Positions 9,211 to 19,060 of a stretch of 64,000 nucleotides of DNA are shown piece by piece. The translations under genes and the position numbers were made by a program. Source of the DNA: JAEUJZ01 sp964460115. GTDB taxonomy: Bacteria > Myxococcota_A > Polyangia > Palsa-1104 > JAEUJZ01. The stretch covers positions 18,996-82,995 of the forward strand of contig CAYWPR010000019.1 in assembly GCA_964460115.1 (NCBI GenBank), read 5' to 3'. How positions within the stretch are numbered: the stretch's first letter is position 1; each line of letters starts with the position of its first letter. The notes under the pieces are model-generated. The model made no database searches and had not been told where the DNA came from. It was given only the letters and a program-made list of their open reading frames with translations.

Positions 9211-11558
9211 AAGCTTGGGCGCTGGGGCTTAGGGCACTGGCTTTTCTGCTGATTGCAGGAGGCTGCAAAACCGCTCCAAGCCCAGAGCCGCCGGATGCGG
9301 CGGCCATGCTACCGCCACCGAGCCTTGTCGATCCCTGCGCGCCGGCGCCGCCCTTGAACAAGGACGATGGCAATTGCCCCGTCCAAGTCACTTATCTACC
9401 GCCCCGAGCGGTTCAAAGTGTCGCCGTGGCTGGGGAGTGGAACGGCTTTAGCGCCACGGCGCAGCCGCTAAGCGGCCCCGACGGCGCCGGCAATTACACC
9501 ATCGCCCTGCGGCTGCCGCCGGGAACGCATGCTTACAAACTGGTGCTCGACGGCACTGACTGGCGCCTTGATTCCACGCAGAACTATCGCAAATACGTCG
9601 GCGGCATCGAAAATTCGGGACTGCGCGTCGCGGATTGCCATCGGCCGGCGCTGCGCCTAGTTTCCGGTTCTTTGCGCATTGCGCGACCGGCAGCACTGCC
9701 GGGCAGCTTTCACGCGCGCCTTGAGGTGGTTTCAGCGGTGGGCCGACCGCCAGGGCTGTGCCACCTTAAAAGCAGCTTGCGCATCCCCGCCGTGCAGTCC
9801 GCCGATGAGCCCGCGTCACGACCGCTAAAAGACGACGAGCTTGCCCTCAGCGAAGATCGCAGCGCCATCGAAATCAAGCTGAACGCTCTCGCAGACGGCA
9901 AATACACCATACGCCTTGCGGCCTCGGCGTTTGCACAGGACAGCGAGCCGCTGCTATTGCCCTTTTGGATCGAGCCGGAAACTTTCTCATTTGCCGACAC
10001 GCCGCTTTATATGGGCGTCACCGACCGCTTCTATGATGGCGATTCCAGCAATAATCAGCCGCTTTCGCAGGTTTTGGCAGCGGCCAATTATCAAGGCGGC
10101 GACCTGTGGGGCGTTGCTCGCAAAATCGACGAGGGCTATTTCGACCGCTTGCATCTGCGGGCGCTGTGGCTGACTCCGTTTAATACCCAACCCGACGCAT
10201 CTTATGTGGACCAAAGCGGCACCTATCAGGTTGCGCCCTATCACGGCTATTGGCCGGTGCGCGCCCGCTCGATCAATGCTCGCCTAGGCGGCGAAAAAGC
10301 GCTGCACCACCTAGTCCAAAGCGCTCATCGGCATGGCATACGCGTGCTCATGGACGCCGTGCTCAATCACGTGCACGAGCAGCACGAGTACTTTCAAAAT
10401 TCCGCGCGCCGCGACTGGTTTCGTCAGGGCTGTATCTGCGGCACCGCGGGCTGCGATTTTACCGAGCAGCGCCTGACCTGCCTGTTTGCTTCGTACTTGC
10501 CGGACATCAATTGGACGGTGGAAGCCGCTTCCGAACAGTTCATCGCCGACACGCTGTGGTGGCTTGAGGAATTTGATCTGGACGGCTTGCGTATAGACGC
10601 GGTCAAACACGTCGAAGATTTGGCCATCTTCAACCTGAGTGCGCGCGTGCGCGAGCGCTTCGAACAAGCAGGCACTCACTATTACCTGCTCGGCGAAACG
10701 GCGATGGGCTGGAATGACGGCTCGATTGCCGACAATCGCGAAAATTACGACACGATCAAGCGCTATATGGGCCCGGGGGGCCTAGATGGTCAATTCGACT
10801 TCGTTCTTTATCACAGCATTGCCTATCGCGTTTTTGCGTACGACGAGCGGCGCTTTGTGCACGCCGACTACTGGACGCAAGCCAGCCTGCAGCAATTTGC
10901 CGGGTCGCTGATGGTCAATTATTTAAGCAGCCACGACACTTCGCGCTTTGTCACGCTGTCGACCTACCGGCAAGCCAGCGGCCCGTGGCGCCGCGACATT
11001 GCATCCAACAAGTGGCAAGACCTGCCCGTCGCCCCTATCGACAGCGAGCCCTACGATCGGCTGTGGCTGGGCATGCTGTCCATCATGACCCTGCCCGGCA
11101 TGCCGCTCCTTTACTACGGCGACGAATACGGCGAATTCGGCGGCGGAGACCCCGACAATCGGCACTTTATGCGCTTTGACACGGCGCTTTTTGGGCGCGA
11201 AACAGCGCAGATGCAGCGCATGGCAGCATTGCTGGCGGCGCGTGCCGGCTGGCGCGGCCTGCGGCGCGGGCCCATGCTGCCAGTGCTTCTGGACGAAGAT
11301 TTTTATGCCTATGCGCGCCTGGATACAAATGGCGATCCGCGACAGGGAGCCTTGGTGGTGCTGAACCGCTTGCCGACCGCTGTGCAGTCGATGGTGCCGC
11401 TGCCGCCCGAGCTTGGATTTGCCGCTGGCGCGACGCTGCGCGACGTGCTTAGCGACGTCCGATATCAAATCTCCGGGCCGCGCCTTTTCGTTGGGGTGCC
11501 GCCGCGCTCCGGAGCGATTTTGGTCCTTGATGATGCGGCCCCGGCCCGGCAGCCCTGA
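9207..11558 (+). CDS. GH13 alpha-amylase-family lipoprotein with N-terminal CBM48-like domain
   Basis: A 783-residue protein starting at the ATG that overlaps the preceding stop. The signal peptide ends in a clear lipobox, LIAGGC. Residues about 50-130 resemble the glycogen-binding CBM48/E-set fold (VAVAGEWNGFS, GTHAYKLVLDGTDWRLD). The GH13 barrel shows all conserved regions: DAVLNH, nucleophile Asp464 in GLRIDAVKH, acid/base Glu497 in LLGETAMG and the stabiliser Asp577 in SSHDTSRF. It should cleave alpha-1,4-glucans at the cell surface. Co-translation with the sulfatase-fold lipoprotein suggests a shared surface-glycan role, which is inference. Exact specificity (amylase, neopullulanase-like or maltogenic) cannot be set. 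Confidence 0.93.
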   Translation: MKAWALGLRALAFLLIAGGCKTAPSPEPPDAAAMLPPPSLVDPCAPAPPLNKDDGNCPVQVTYLPPRAVQSVAVAGEWNGFSATAQPLSGPDGAGNYTIALRLPPGTHAYKLVLDGTDWRLDSTQNYRKYVGGIENSGLRVADCHRPALRLVSGSLRIARPAALPGSFHARLEVVSAVGRPPGLCHLKSSLRIPAVQSADEPASRPLKDDELALSEDRSAIEIKLNALADGKYTIRLAASAFAQDSEPLLLPFWIEPETFSFADTPLYMGVTDRFYDGDSSNNQPLSQVLAAANYQGGDLWGVARKIDEGYFDRLHLRALWLTPFNTQPDASYVDQSGTYQVAPYHGYWPVRARSINARLGGEKALHHLVQSAHRHGIRVLMDAVLNHVHEQHEYFQNSARRDWFRQGCICGTAGCDFTEQRLTCLFASYLPDINWTVEAASEQFIADTLWWLEEFDLDGLRIDAVKHVEDLAIFNLSARVRERFEQAGTHYYLLGETAMGWNDGSIADNRENYDTIKRYMGPGGLDGQFDFVLYHSIAYRVFAYDERRFVHADYWTQASLQQFAGSLMVNYLSSHDTSRFVTLSTYRQASGPWRRDIASNKWQDLPVAPIDSEPYDRLWLGMLSIMTLPGMPLLYYGDEYGEFGGGDPDNRHFMRFDTALFGRETAQMQRMAALLAARAGWRGLRRGPMLPVLLDEDFYAYARLDTNGDPRQGALVVLNRLPTAVQSMVPLPPELGFAAGATLRDVLSDVRYQISGPRLFVGVPPRSGAILVLDDAAPARQP

Positions 11559-11608
11559 CACGATGGAGGTGGCCGCGCGCCCAGCGAATATGTTAGTTTC
11601 GCCAAGCC

Positions 11609-13216
11609 ATGGTCGCCCCCTGTGTACTTATTGTCGACGACAACCAAATTTTTGGCAGCCAGGTAGTGGCGGCGTTTGCCGACGCCGGCATCTCGGCCAC
11701 TTGCGTCGCGCGCGGCAACGATGCGCTGGCGCTTCTACAGTCCGAAGCCACGCCGCCGGATTTGCTGATCGTCGATTTGGTGCGTCCGGCCTCCGGTGGA
11801 CGCTGGCTGCTGGAACGCATTTCGGCACAACCGGCATTGGCCCTGGTTCCGGTCCTTGGCACCTTTTATGATCTTCCCGAAGGGGTCGAAGTTCAGGTCA
11901 AACCGATTTTTCCCAGCCAAGTGGTCGCCAGTGCCCGCCGCTTGATTGGCTTGGATCCGGCGCCGCCACAGACCGAAGCCGCCGCGGACGTGGCGGTGCA
12001 CGCAGCGCCGCCCGCGACCGATCCAGAAGTCGAATTGGATCCATTTGAGGACCACTCCGATTTCGGCCCCGCCGATACATTGCTGGCGCCTAGCAATATT
12101 GAGGAACTGGCCCGCGTCTTGGCCAGCGGTTCCAATCCCGCGGTCTCCCTAGAGATAGAACTTCTGGAATGCTCTGAAGGGACATCTTCCGACGAGCTCA
12201 AGGCAGCACCCGTCGAAGCCCCGATGGCGGAAATGGGTTCTCTGCGCACGCCGCTGCGCTCGCGCACCCTGCCCCAGTTTAATGCGCTGCCGCCGCGCGC
12301 AAGTCGCTCCAGCGATAACAGCCAGCCAAGCATCGCCCTGCCACCGTCTACACCAGACGCCCTGCCGGCTCGACCAAGTGAGCCGCCGCCCTTGCCGAGC
12401 AGCAACATGCTTAGCCCCGGCGGCGCCGCGCTGGCCGGAGATTTGGCGGTGGTGCCGCTTATCGACGTCATCAGCATGCTTGCTCGGCAGCGGCAAAGCG
12501 GCATGCTGCGAGTGGTGACCGAATTCGAAGGCTCGCCGACCGAGCCTCTGAATGAATTGACGATTGCCTGGCGCGATGGGCGTATAGACTTGTGCACGGC
12601 CAGCGGGCCCGCCAAGGAAGACTTGCGCATTGGCCGCTTTTTGCGCGAAGCCGCAGCGATTAGCGCGACCCAGATCGATGAAATCGTCGCCCGACGGCAA
12701 GCGCATCACTTAGAAGATCACTTGCTCGGCCTACTTTTGTGCCAGGAAGGCTACATCGACCAAGACGCTTTGCGTCAAGCCTTGGCACACCAGACCGCAG
12801 AGCTGATCTATTCCGCGCTGCGCATCAAACATGGACGCTTCTTTTTTGATCATCTGGCCGCGCCGCCGCCGCATGCGGCAAGCTCCGAGCTTGGCGGCTC
12901 TTTGGGGCTAGATGCCGAGACGCTGCTTTTAGAAGGCTATAGACGCATTCGCGATTTTGCCTACATTCAAAAAGATGCTGATGAGGACGCCGTCTACATC
13001 GGCCAGGGCGCAGCGACAGGATCGGGCGTGGGCCTAGAACGGCTTGGGCTCAGCAACGCCGAAATTATAGTGCTTGGGCTGTGCAATGGCCGCCTGAGCC
13101 TGGCCGAGATCGCGCAAGAAAGCCACATGTCGCTGCTCGATGTGGGCCGCACGGTGCGCCGCCTGCAAGCGCTGCAGCTTTGTCGGCGCCGCCTGCCCGC
13201 GCTACTGGCCTCCTGA
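11609..13216 (+). CDS. Response-regulator receiver protein with DUF4388 (PATAN) domain
   Basis: A 535-residue soluble protein. Residues 1-115 form a receiver domain with acidic pair Asp10-Asp11, phospho-acceptor Asp56 in LLIVDLVRP and Lys98 in QVKPIFPSQ. A disordered Pro/Ser-rich linker follows. From about residue 272 (LAGDLAVVPLIDVISMLARQ) a DUF4388/PATAN domain begins, and the C-terminus ends in a winged-helix-like segment (LSLAEIAQESHMSLLDVGRT). DUF4388 proteins are abundant in deltaproteobacteria and often linked to gliding or Ras-like GTPase signalling. No partner histidine kinase is adjacent. The same architecture recurs at 48560-51109, there with a membrane anchor. Confidence 0.88.
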   Translation: MVAPCVLIVDDNQIFGSQVVAAFADAGISATCVARGNDALALLQSEATPPDLLIVDLVRPASGGRWLLERISAQPALALVPVLGTFYDLPEGVEVQVKPIFPSQVVASARRLIGLDPAPPQTEAAADVAVHAAPPATDPEVELDPFEDHSDFGPADTLLAPSNIEELARVLASGSNPAVSLEIELLECSEGTSSDELKAAPVEAPMAEMGSLRTPLRSRTLPQFNALPPRASRSSDNSQPSIALPPSTPDALPARPSEPPPLPSSNMLSPGGAALAGDLAVVPLIDVISMLARQRQSGMLRVVTEFEGSPTEPLNELTIAWRDGRIDLCTASGPAKEDLRIGRFLREAAAISATQIDEIVARRQAHHLEDHLLGLLLCQEGYIDQDALRQALAHQTAELIYSALRIKHGRFFFDHLAAPPPHAASSELGGSLGLDAETLLLEGYRRIRDFAYIQKDADEDAVYIGQGAATGSGVGLERLGLSNAEIIVLGLCNGRLSLAEIAQESHMSLLDVGRTVRRLQALQLCRRRLPALLAS

Positions 13217-13438
13217 CGACGGTCTAGCGCGCTGCTTTCGCCCGGGCGCATCGTTTTGTAGCTTTCTTGTTCGAATAGTGACCTGGCCGAGCAATTAAGA
13301 CGCCGCGAAGACGCGATGTGCAAGCGGTGCGCGAACACCTTCATCGCATCGAATCCGACGGGGCATAGCCTAGCCAGCACTGTCAAGGCTTGAACTTTCG
13401 TCTCAGACGGTTCATCGTCACGAGAGAGAGCGCAGCAG

Positions 13439-14416
13439 ATGCGTCGAGAATTTCGCACGTTTATCGGGGTCGATCTAGGCGGCGGCAAGGGCAAGTCCAC
13501 AGCCGTGGCCCGCTTGCGCTTGGCCCAAAGCACTAGCCGCGCTGGCGAAAAGAGCCCCGAGGTCATCGTCGAGGATCTGGGCGTACACGGGCCTTGGTAC
13601 GATGAACAGCTTATCGAGTATCTAAATCGCCATTCCGAAAACGCGGTTTTGGCCATCGACGCGCCCTTGACCTTGCCGGCTTGCGTGCGCTGCGTGCTGC
13701 CGGATTGCCCCAGCGTCAATCACTGTCAGGTTCCGATCGTCGCTTGGTTTCGCAAGCGCCGCGCTCGGCAGGAAGACACCACGCAGAGCCAGCGCAAACC
13801 GCGCTACACGCCGTACACGCAGCGGGCCACCGAAGTGCTCCTGCACGAAGATTTCGGAATCATGCCGCGCGAGACGCTTGGGCAGGGCATGGGTCCGCTG
13901 ACCGCCCGCATGGCCTATCTTCGTCATGCTCTCGCTTCGACTTACCGGCTGAACCACAACCTGCTCGAGGTCTACCCCAAAGCGACACTGGCGCAGTTAT
14001 TTCCCGACAGCCCGCCCCCCGCGGTACCGTCCCCGGGAAAAACTCCGGCAAACGGCAGTTTCGGCTCGCCGCGCGTTTTATATAAGGACGGCAATGGCCT
14101 GGCTATCGCGCTCGACCATACCCGCCGACGCGGTGGTCCAAACTCGCAGGTGGCGCGGCTTTACAAACGCTCTGGCCATGCCCTGCCGACGCGCGCCCGC
14201 GTTCTAGATGAGCTATCCGATCTGCGCTTTGGTCCCGGACAATGGCGCGAATTTGCGCTGCAGAACGACCATCAGTTCGATGCGCTGATTTGCGCCTACA
14301 CCGCGTTTCTGTGGACACGCGACGGCTGGAAGCTTCCTGGCGATGAAGATGCGGTCCTTGCCGAGGACGGCTGGATCTGGTTTCCGCCCGGTCCGCTGCC
14401 CCGCAAGGCGGAATAA
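13439..14416 (+). CDS. DUF429 family protein (RNase H-fold, predicted nuclease)
   Basis: A 325-residue protein whose N-terminus, TFIGVDLGGGKGKSTAVARL, followed by VLAIDAPLTLP and later NLLEVYPKATLAQLFP, matches DUF429, a family with an actin/RNase H-like fold and conserved acidic residues. A Cys-rich insert (CVRCVLPDCPSVNHC) after the AIDAPL motif looks like a metal site. Some DUF429 members have been proposed as nucleases, but activity is not established for this type. It stands alone: 222 bp without a gene precede it and the flavoenzyme gene converges from the right. The start has a purine-rich GAGAGAGAGCGC upstream. Confidence 0.72.
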   Translation: MRREFRTFIGVDLGGGKGKSTAVARLRLAQSTSRAGEKSPEVIVEDLGVHGPWYDEQLIEYLNRHSENAVLAIDAPLTLPACVRCVLPDCPSVNHCQVPIVAWFRKRRARQEDTTQSQRKPRYTPYTQRATEVLLHEDFGIMPRETLGQGMGPLTARMAYLRHALASTYRLNHNLLEVYPKATLAQLFPDSPPPAVPSPGKTPANGSFGSPRVLYKDGNGLAIALDHTRRRGGPNSQVARLYKRSGHALPTRARVLDELSDLRFGPGQWREFALQNDHQFDALICAYTAFLWTRDGWKLPGDEDAVLAEDGWIWFPPGPLPRKAE

Positions 14417-14442
14417 TTTCCGCCTGCGAGGACATTGGAGTT

Positions 14443-16032
14443 CTAGTTAGCTCGAGCGGGAATTTTGCTCATCGCGCGTTCGGCCAGGGCGGTGATGGTC
14501 AGCGAAGGATTTACGCCCGGATTGGCGGATACCGCTGAGCCATCGATGACATACAGACCGGAATAGCCAAAAACGCGGTGATCTTTGTCAATCACGCCGC
14601 TTCGCGCCGAGCTGCCCATACAAGCACCGCCAAGAATGTGCGCTGTGGTGGGAATGCCCAGTAGGGTTTCGGTAAGCAGCGTTTCGGGAAAGCCGTCAAT
14701 CTCGGCGGCAAAACGCTGCGCCAGCTCCGTGGCCTCGGGAATGAACGCGGTCGGGCGCGGTCCTTCCCCCAGTTCGCTTTTCAATCCCATTTGAAATCCG
14801 GTGGTCAAAGCCCGACCACGGCGCAGCCGAATGTAGCCATCTAGCGTCCGCATATAAAGCAGGATGACGGTTTGCTTGGCCCAATCGGGAACGGCGACGG
14901 CGCGCAGCATATCGATGGGGTTTTTGGCCATTACTCCGGCTAGGTTCAAAAGCCGCTGCGGCAGCGTTTCGCCGCCCACATGCGGCGCCGCCAGCACACG
15001 GTAAAACCCCGATCCGGAAGGATAGCGGCACGGTTCTATATGCGAATGCTCATCGGTGTGTATGATCGACGTGATGGCCAGGCCGCGCGACAAATCGCGC
15101 TCGGCATTGCGGCTAACCACGGCGATAAGCGACTCGGAATTGGTGCGCACGTAATCGCCCAGGCGCTCTGACAGATTGGGTAACGCATTGGCATCGGCTT
15201 GCAGCTTCAGCAGCAAATCGATGGTGCCCATGACGCCGCCGGCAAAGATCACCTGTTTGGCTTCGTAGGTATTTTTCTGACGGCGCGAACCCAAGCCTTC
15301 CAGCGTCTTTATGCGATATCCGCTTTGGCCCGAATCGCTTGCTGACAGCGGCGCCACGTGCACGACTTCGGATTCGGTGCGAACCTGCAGACCACGTCGC
15401 TCGGCCAGATATAGATAGTTTTTATCCAGGGTGTTTTTGGCCCCGAACCGACAGCCGAGCATACAGCCTCCGCACTGGGTGCAGCCGGTGCGCGGCGGCC
15501 CTTCTCCGCCAAAGTAGGGATCGGGAACGGTTTTGCCGGGCTCACCGCAGTAGACGGCGACATCGGTGTTTTGAAATTGCTCGAGACGGCCGATGTCTGT
15601 CGCGACTTTGCGAAAAATCTTGTCGATGGGAGTCACATAAGGATTGCGCGTGGCCCCCAGCATGCGCTTGGCGGTCGCGTAATGCGCTTCCAGCTCGGTC
15701 TGCCAATCGGCCAGATTGGCCCACGAATCGGCCTGAAAAAAGGAGGGCTTGGGTACAGGTAGGGTGTTGGCGTAGACGAGCGATCCGCCGCCGTAGCCGA
15801 CGCCGTGCGCCACCGTCAGATGCGGCAAAAAGGACATTTTGAACAAACCGTGCATGCCCAGCGAAGGCATCCACATCCAGCGCCGCAAGTCCCAGTTGGA
15901 TGCGGGAAAATCCTGCGGAGCAAAACGCCGCCCTTTTTCAAGCAGTAGGACACGATATCCCTTTTCGACCAGGCGCAAGGCCGACACGCTGCCGCCAAAG
16001 CCCGAACCGATGATCACAAAGTCGTATTGCAT
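14443..16032 (-). CDS. GMC/cholesterol oxidase-like FAD oxidoreductase
   Basis: A 529-residue flavoenzyme. The N-terminal dinucleotide motif IIGSGFGGSVSALRL (from about residue 7) and GVGYGGGSLVYANTLP are typical of GMC oxidoreductases, as is the C-terminal GVNPSLTITALAERA with the preceding histidine-containing PTTAHILGGACMG. The overall order resembles mycobacterial ChoD-type cholesterol oxidases. An unusual Cys cluster, GCTQCGGCMLGC (about residues 179-190), resembles a metal or Fe-S site and is seen in this bacterial subgroup. No signal peptide is visible. The substrate is probably a sterol-like or other lipid alcohol, by family only. The gene is monocistronic and divergent from recQ. Confidence 0.82.
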   Translation of the reverse strand: MQYDFVIIGSGFGGSVSALRLVEKGYRVLLLEKGRRFAPQDFPASNWDLRRWMWMPSLGMHGLFKMSFLPHLTVAHGVGYGGGSLVYANTLPVPKPSFFQADSWANLADWQTELEAHYATAKRMLGATRNPYVTPIDKIFRKVATDIGRLEQFQNTDVAVYCGEPGKTVPDPYFGGEGPPRTGCTQCGGCMLGCRFGAKNTLDKNYLYLAERRGLQVRTESEVVHVAPLSASDSGQSGYRIKTLEGLGSRRQKNTYEAKQVIFAGGVMGTIDLLLKLQADANALPNLSERLGDYVRTNSESLIAVVSRNAERDLSRGLAITSIIHTDEHSHIEPCRYPSGSGFYRVLAAPHVGGETLPQRLLNLAGVMAKNPIDMLRAVAVPDWAKQTVILLYMRTLDGYIRLRRGRALTTGFQMGLKSELGEGPRPTAFIPEATELAQRFAAEIDGFPETLLTETLLGIPTTAHILGGACMGSSARSGVIDKDHRVFGYSGLYVIDGSAVSANPGVNPSLTITALAERAMSKIPARAN

Positions 16033-16183
16033 CTGCAGATCCTAGCCTGAATTTGGGGTGAAAGGCTTGCCAGCAGCGCCCGGCAGCGCCCGTATTGTGA
16101 TGATATGCATCCAACTATGCAGCAGCCACATCGTATCGTATACAGGCCCTTGTAAGCTTTTGCGCTCGAGGTATCTTCTGCGG

Positions 16184-18088
16184 GTGCTTGCGCCGGACCC
16201 GCTTTTTTTGCCTGATTTATCAAAACCGCTAAAACGCTATTTTGGCTACACCAGTTTTCGGCCTCTGCAGCAGGAGATTATTCGCGATACGCTAGCCGGG
16301 CGAGACGTCGTTGCGCTTTTGCCCACCGGAGGCGGCAAGTCGCTTTGCTTTCAACTTCCGGCGCTGGTGCGACCGGGACTTACCCTGGTCGTTTCGCCGC
16401 TGATTGCGCTCATGAAGGACCAGGTCGACACGCTTTTGTCCAGCGGCGTGCCGGCGGCGCTTTTGAACTCGACCTTGTCCAGCGAGGAAGCGCGTATCTG
16501 TCGGCGCGGATTGCAGGCCCGTGAATACAAGCTCTTGTACTTGGCGCCCGAGCGGCTGCTTGCCGGCTCGCTGATGGACGAAATTGGACGCTGGGGGGTC
16601 AGCTGCATTGCCGTAGATGAAGCGCACTGCATCAGCGAATGGGGGCATGATTTTCGGCCTGAATATCGCCAGCTTAGCAGCCTGCGCGAGCGCTTGCCCG
16701 AAGTGCCGTATATCGCGCTGACCGCCACGGCGACCGAGCGTGTACGCACCGACATCATTCGCCAGCTTCGACTGCGGCAGCCGGTGGTGTATTGCGCCAG
16801 TTTCAATCGGCCGAATCTGACCTATCGCGTGCTTTCGAAAAATTCGCCGCATCGCCAAGTGCACGACTTTATTGCAGAGCGCCGACGCGAAAGCGGCATC
16901 GTTTATTGCGCCAGCCGCACCGCGGCCCAAGCCCTGGCCGACAAATTGGCGGCCGCCGGCATTGCCGCTGCGCCCTATCACGCCGGCCTGGAAGCCGCCG
17001 AGCGCTCGCGTCACCAAGAGGCTTTTTTGCGCGATGAAGTGAAAGTCATTTGCGCAACCATCGCGTTTGGAATGGGCATCAACAAGCCCAATGTGCGCTT
17101 TGTCATACACCACGACTTGCCCAAAAACGTCGAGGGTTACTACCAAGAGACCGGTCGTGCCGGTCGCGACGGCCTGCCCAGCGAATGCCTGCTTTTGTTT
17201 AGCCCCGGCGATGTCGCCAAGCAAATTCGCTTCATCGACGAAAAAACCGATGAAACTGAGCAGCGCATCGCCCGCCAGCAGCTTCGCCAAATGGTTCATT
17301 ACGCCGAAATTGCAAGCTGCCGGCGCCACGCCCTGCTGGAATATTTCGGCGAAGTTTTTCCGGAGCCAAACTGCGCCTCTTGCGACAACTGCCTTTTGCC
17401 GCGCGAAACTTTTGACGGCACGATTGCGACGCAAAAGTTTCTGTCCTGTGTATTTCGCATTCAGCAGAAGCAGCGCTTTAGCGTCGGCATGAATCACATC
17501 ATCGCGGTGCTAACCGGCGGCGACACCGACAAAGTACGTCAGCATGGACATCACACCTTAAGCACGTACGGCATCGGCACCGAGCACAGCCGCTTGGAAT
17601 GGGCGGCCATGGGTCGCGAGCTTTTGCGGCTGGGTTATATTCGCCTGGCCGAAGAGCGTTACAGCACCATCGATCTGACCACAGAGGGGCTAAGCGTCCT
17701 GCGCGAAAGACGCACGGTCACCCTGACTAGGCCCATGGCCACGCCCAAAGCCACGGGTCGGGCGGCGGCCAAGGCAGCAGCGGTTCAGGCTGCGCCCAAA
17801 GCGACGGGCCGGTCCGGAGCGATTGCCTGTGATGAAAGCCTTTTTGAACGCCTGCGGCTTTTGCGCAAGCAAATGGCCGATGCGCGCGGCGTGCCGCCCT
17901 ACATCATCTTCGGAGATGCTTCGCTGCGGCTTATGGCTTCGCAGTATCCGACGACAGAGGCCGAATTTTTGCGCATTTCCGGCGTCGGTGAAAAAAAGCT
18001 GCGCGACTACGGCCCGGCTTTTTTGCAGGAAATTCGCGCGCACCAGCAAGATCACAAATCGGCCGCTTTGGCCCAAGAAGGTCTTTAA
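16184..18088 (+). CDS. recQ: ATP-dependent DNA helicase RecQ
   Basis: A superfamily 2 DNA helicase: FRPLQQEII, Walker A LLPTGGGKSLCFQ, DEAH box (AVDEAHCISEWGHDF), TATAT, GMGINKPNVRFVIHHDLP and YQETGRAGRDG. A zinc-binding segment follows (CRRHALLEYFGE..CASCDNC), then the RQC winged helix and a C-terminal HRDC domain (FERLRLLRKQMADARGVPPY). RecQ unwinds recombination intermediates and stalled forks with RecJ and SSB. I place the start at GTG 16184, giving 634 residues and a normal N-terminus; the frame stays open to 16058, but that extra peptide looks unlike the family. Confidence 0.95.
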   Translation: MLAPDPLFLPDLSKPLKRYFGYTSFRPLQQEIIRDTLAGRDVVALLPTGGGKSLCFQLPALVRPGLTLVVSPLIALMKDQVDTLLSSGVPAALLNSTLSSEEARICRRGLQAREYKLLYLAPERLLAGSLMDEIGRWGVSCIAVDEAHCISEWGHDFRPEYRQLSSLRERLPEVPYIALTATATERVRTDIIRQLRLRQPVVYCASFNRPNLTYRVLSKNSPHRQVHDFIAERRRESGIVYCASRTAAQALADKLAAAGIAAAPYHAGLEAAERSRHQEAFLRDEVKVICATIAFGMGINKPNVRFVIHHDLPKNVEGYYQETGRAGRDGLPSECLLLFSPGDVAKQIRFIDEKTDETEQRIARQQLRQMVHYAEIASCRRHALLEYFGEVFPEPNCASCDNCLLPRETFDGTIATQKFLSCVFRIQQKQRFSVGMNHIIAVLTGGDTDKVRQHGHHTLSTYGIGTEHSRLEWAAMGRELLRLGYIRLAEERYSTIDLTTEGLSVLRERRTVTLTRPMATPKATGRAAAKAAAVQAAPKATGRSGAIACDESLFERLRLLRKQMADARGVPPYIIFGDASLRLMASQYPTTEAEFLRISGVGEKKLRDYGPAFLQEIRAHQQDHKSAALAQEGL

Positions 18089-18126
18089 CAAGAAGGGCTT
18101 AAGAACGGCAACATCAAAGGGAATCG

Positions 18127-19011
18127 CTATTTGAGAGAGCGCAGCAGTTTGGCAAGCTTCCGCTCAAGGTCAGCGGTTCGAGTGTTTCCCTTTTTGGCCA
18201 CCAGATAAATCGAAATCGCTGGTGGAGCTTTGTAGCTTGCCGGAGGTGTTAGCTCCTCTAAATGAAATTCGGTTTTGACCAATCGATTGTGAAGGCTTAC
18301 GACAAAGGTCGGGCAGTGCAGAACGGAAAGCCCGATGGCTGAGGTACTCAGGGCCGTTTCCAGAAGCTCGAACTGGTATTTGATGAACCGTTTGAGCGGA
18401 AGCTCTGGCCAAAGGTCCAATGATTGATATTCCTGCGCGTAAATGCTCAGGCGCGTGATCGGAATCGCAAATGGCCATTCCTCAAAAGGAACTTCATTCC
18501 ATTTCGGATGACCAAATATTCTCATTTGAAATCGGCCGATTTCAGTAAATTCGAGCCTCTCATTGGCCTTTGGAATATAAGTAATACCGAACTCAACGAC
18601 GTCGTCTAAAATAGCATCTTCAATTTCTCCAGGCTCCTGCTCAAGAAGCAGAACTTCTTCGTCAGGAATAAGCTCTGCGAAAAAGCTGCTCAAAAAACTG
18701 CTGCTAAATACTTCAAAGGAAGAAATTCTCAGCTTGGGTTTTGATGGAGCATTCTTTGAAAGAGCCATTTGCTCTTGAAACCGTCGGTACTCCTCAAGAA
18801 GGCCCAAGGACGCACGATAGACATCCATTCCCTGTTCAGTAATTTCAATGCCGCGTCCCTCGGGCCTTAACAGTTCCAGACCCAAATCATCGCCCAGGGT
18901 CGAGATGGCCTTTGACATGGACGCTGGCGCAATGTGAACAAGTTCAGCAGCTTTTCGCAGATTTTTGGTTTCAACGACAGTGGCAAAGTAGCGCAGACGA
19001 TCGATGTTCAT
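18127..19011 (-). CDS. LysR-family transcriptional regulator
   Basis: A 294-residue regulator starting at MNIDRLRYF (19011); the upstream in-frame codons are not family-like. Residues 1-60 are the LysR helix-turn-helix (LRYFATVVETKNLRKAAELV, then HIAPASMSKAISTLGDDLGL), followed by a periplasmic-binding-protein-like effector domain. The coding sequence is clearly more AT-rich than its neighbours, like the next two genes, which suggests transfer as a block. It is divergent from a small peptide gene, with a dyad between them, so LysR-type control of that gene is likely. It converges with recQ, leaving 38 bp between stops. The effector is unknown. Confidence 0.9.
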   Translation of the reverse strand: MNIDRLRYFATVVETKNLRKAAELVHIAPASMSKAISTLGDDLGLELLRPEGRGIEITEQGMDVYRASLGLLEEYRRFQEQMALSKNAPSKPKLRISSFEVFSSSFLSSFFAELIPDEEVLLLEQEPGEIEDAILDDVVEFGITYIPKANERLEFTEIGRFQMRIFGHPKWNEVPFEEWPFAIPITRLSIYAQEYQSLDLWPELPLKRFIKYQFELLETALSTSAIGLSVLHCPTFVVSLHNRLVKTEFHLEELTPPASYKAPPAISIYLVAKKGNTRTADLERKLAKLLRSLK

Positions 19012-19060
19012 AAGCGAACATATACTAGCCAAAGGTAGCTTTTCGAAAATTTTCTCGCGG

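Noticed and set aside
12994..13719. A 241-codon minus-strand frame spanning the gap before the DUF429 gene
   Set aside because: It overlaps two well-supported plus-strand genes and has no ribosome site or motif.
16292..17497. A 401-codon minus-strand frame opposite recQ
   Set aside because: Shadow of RecQ; no family motifs and no upstream signals.
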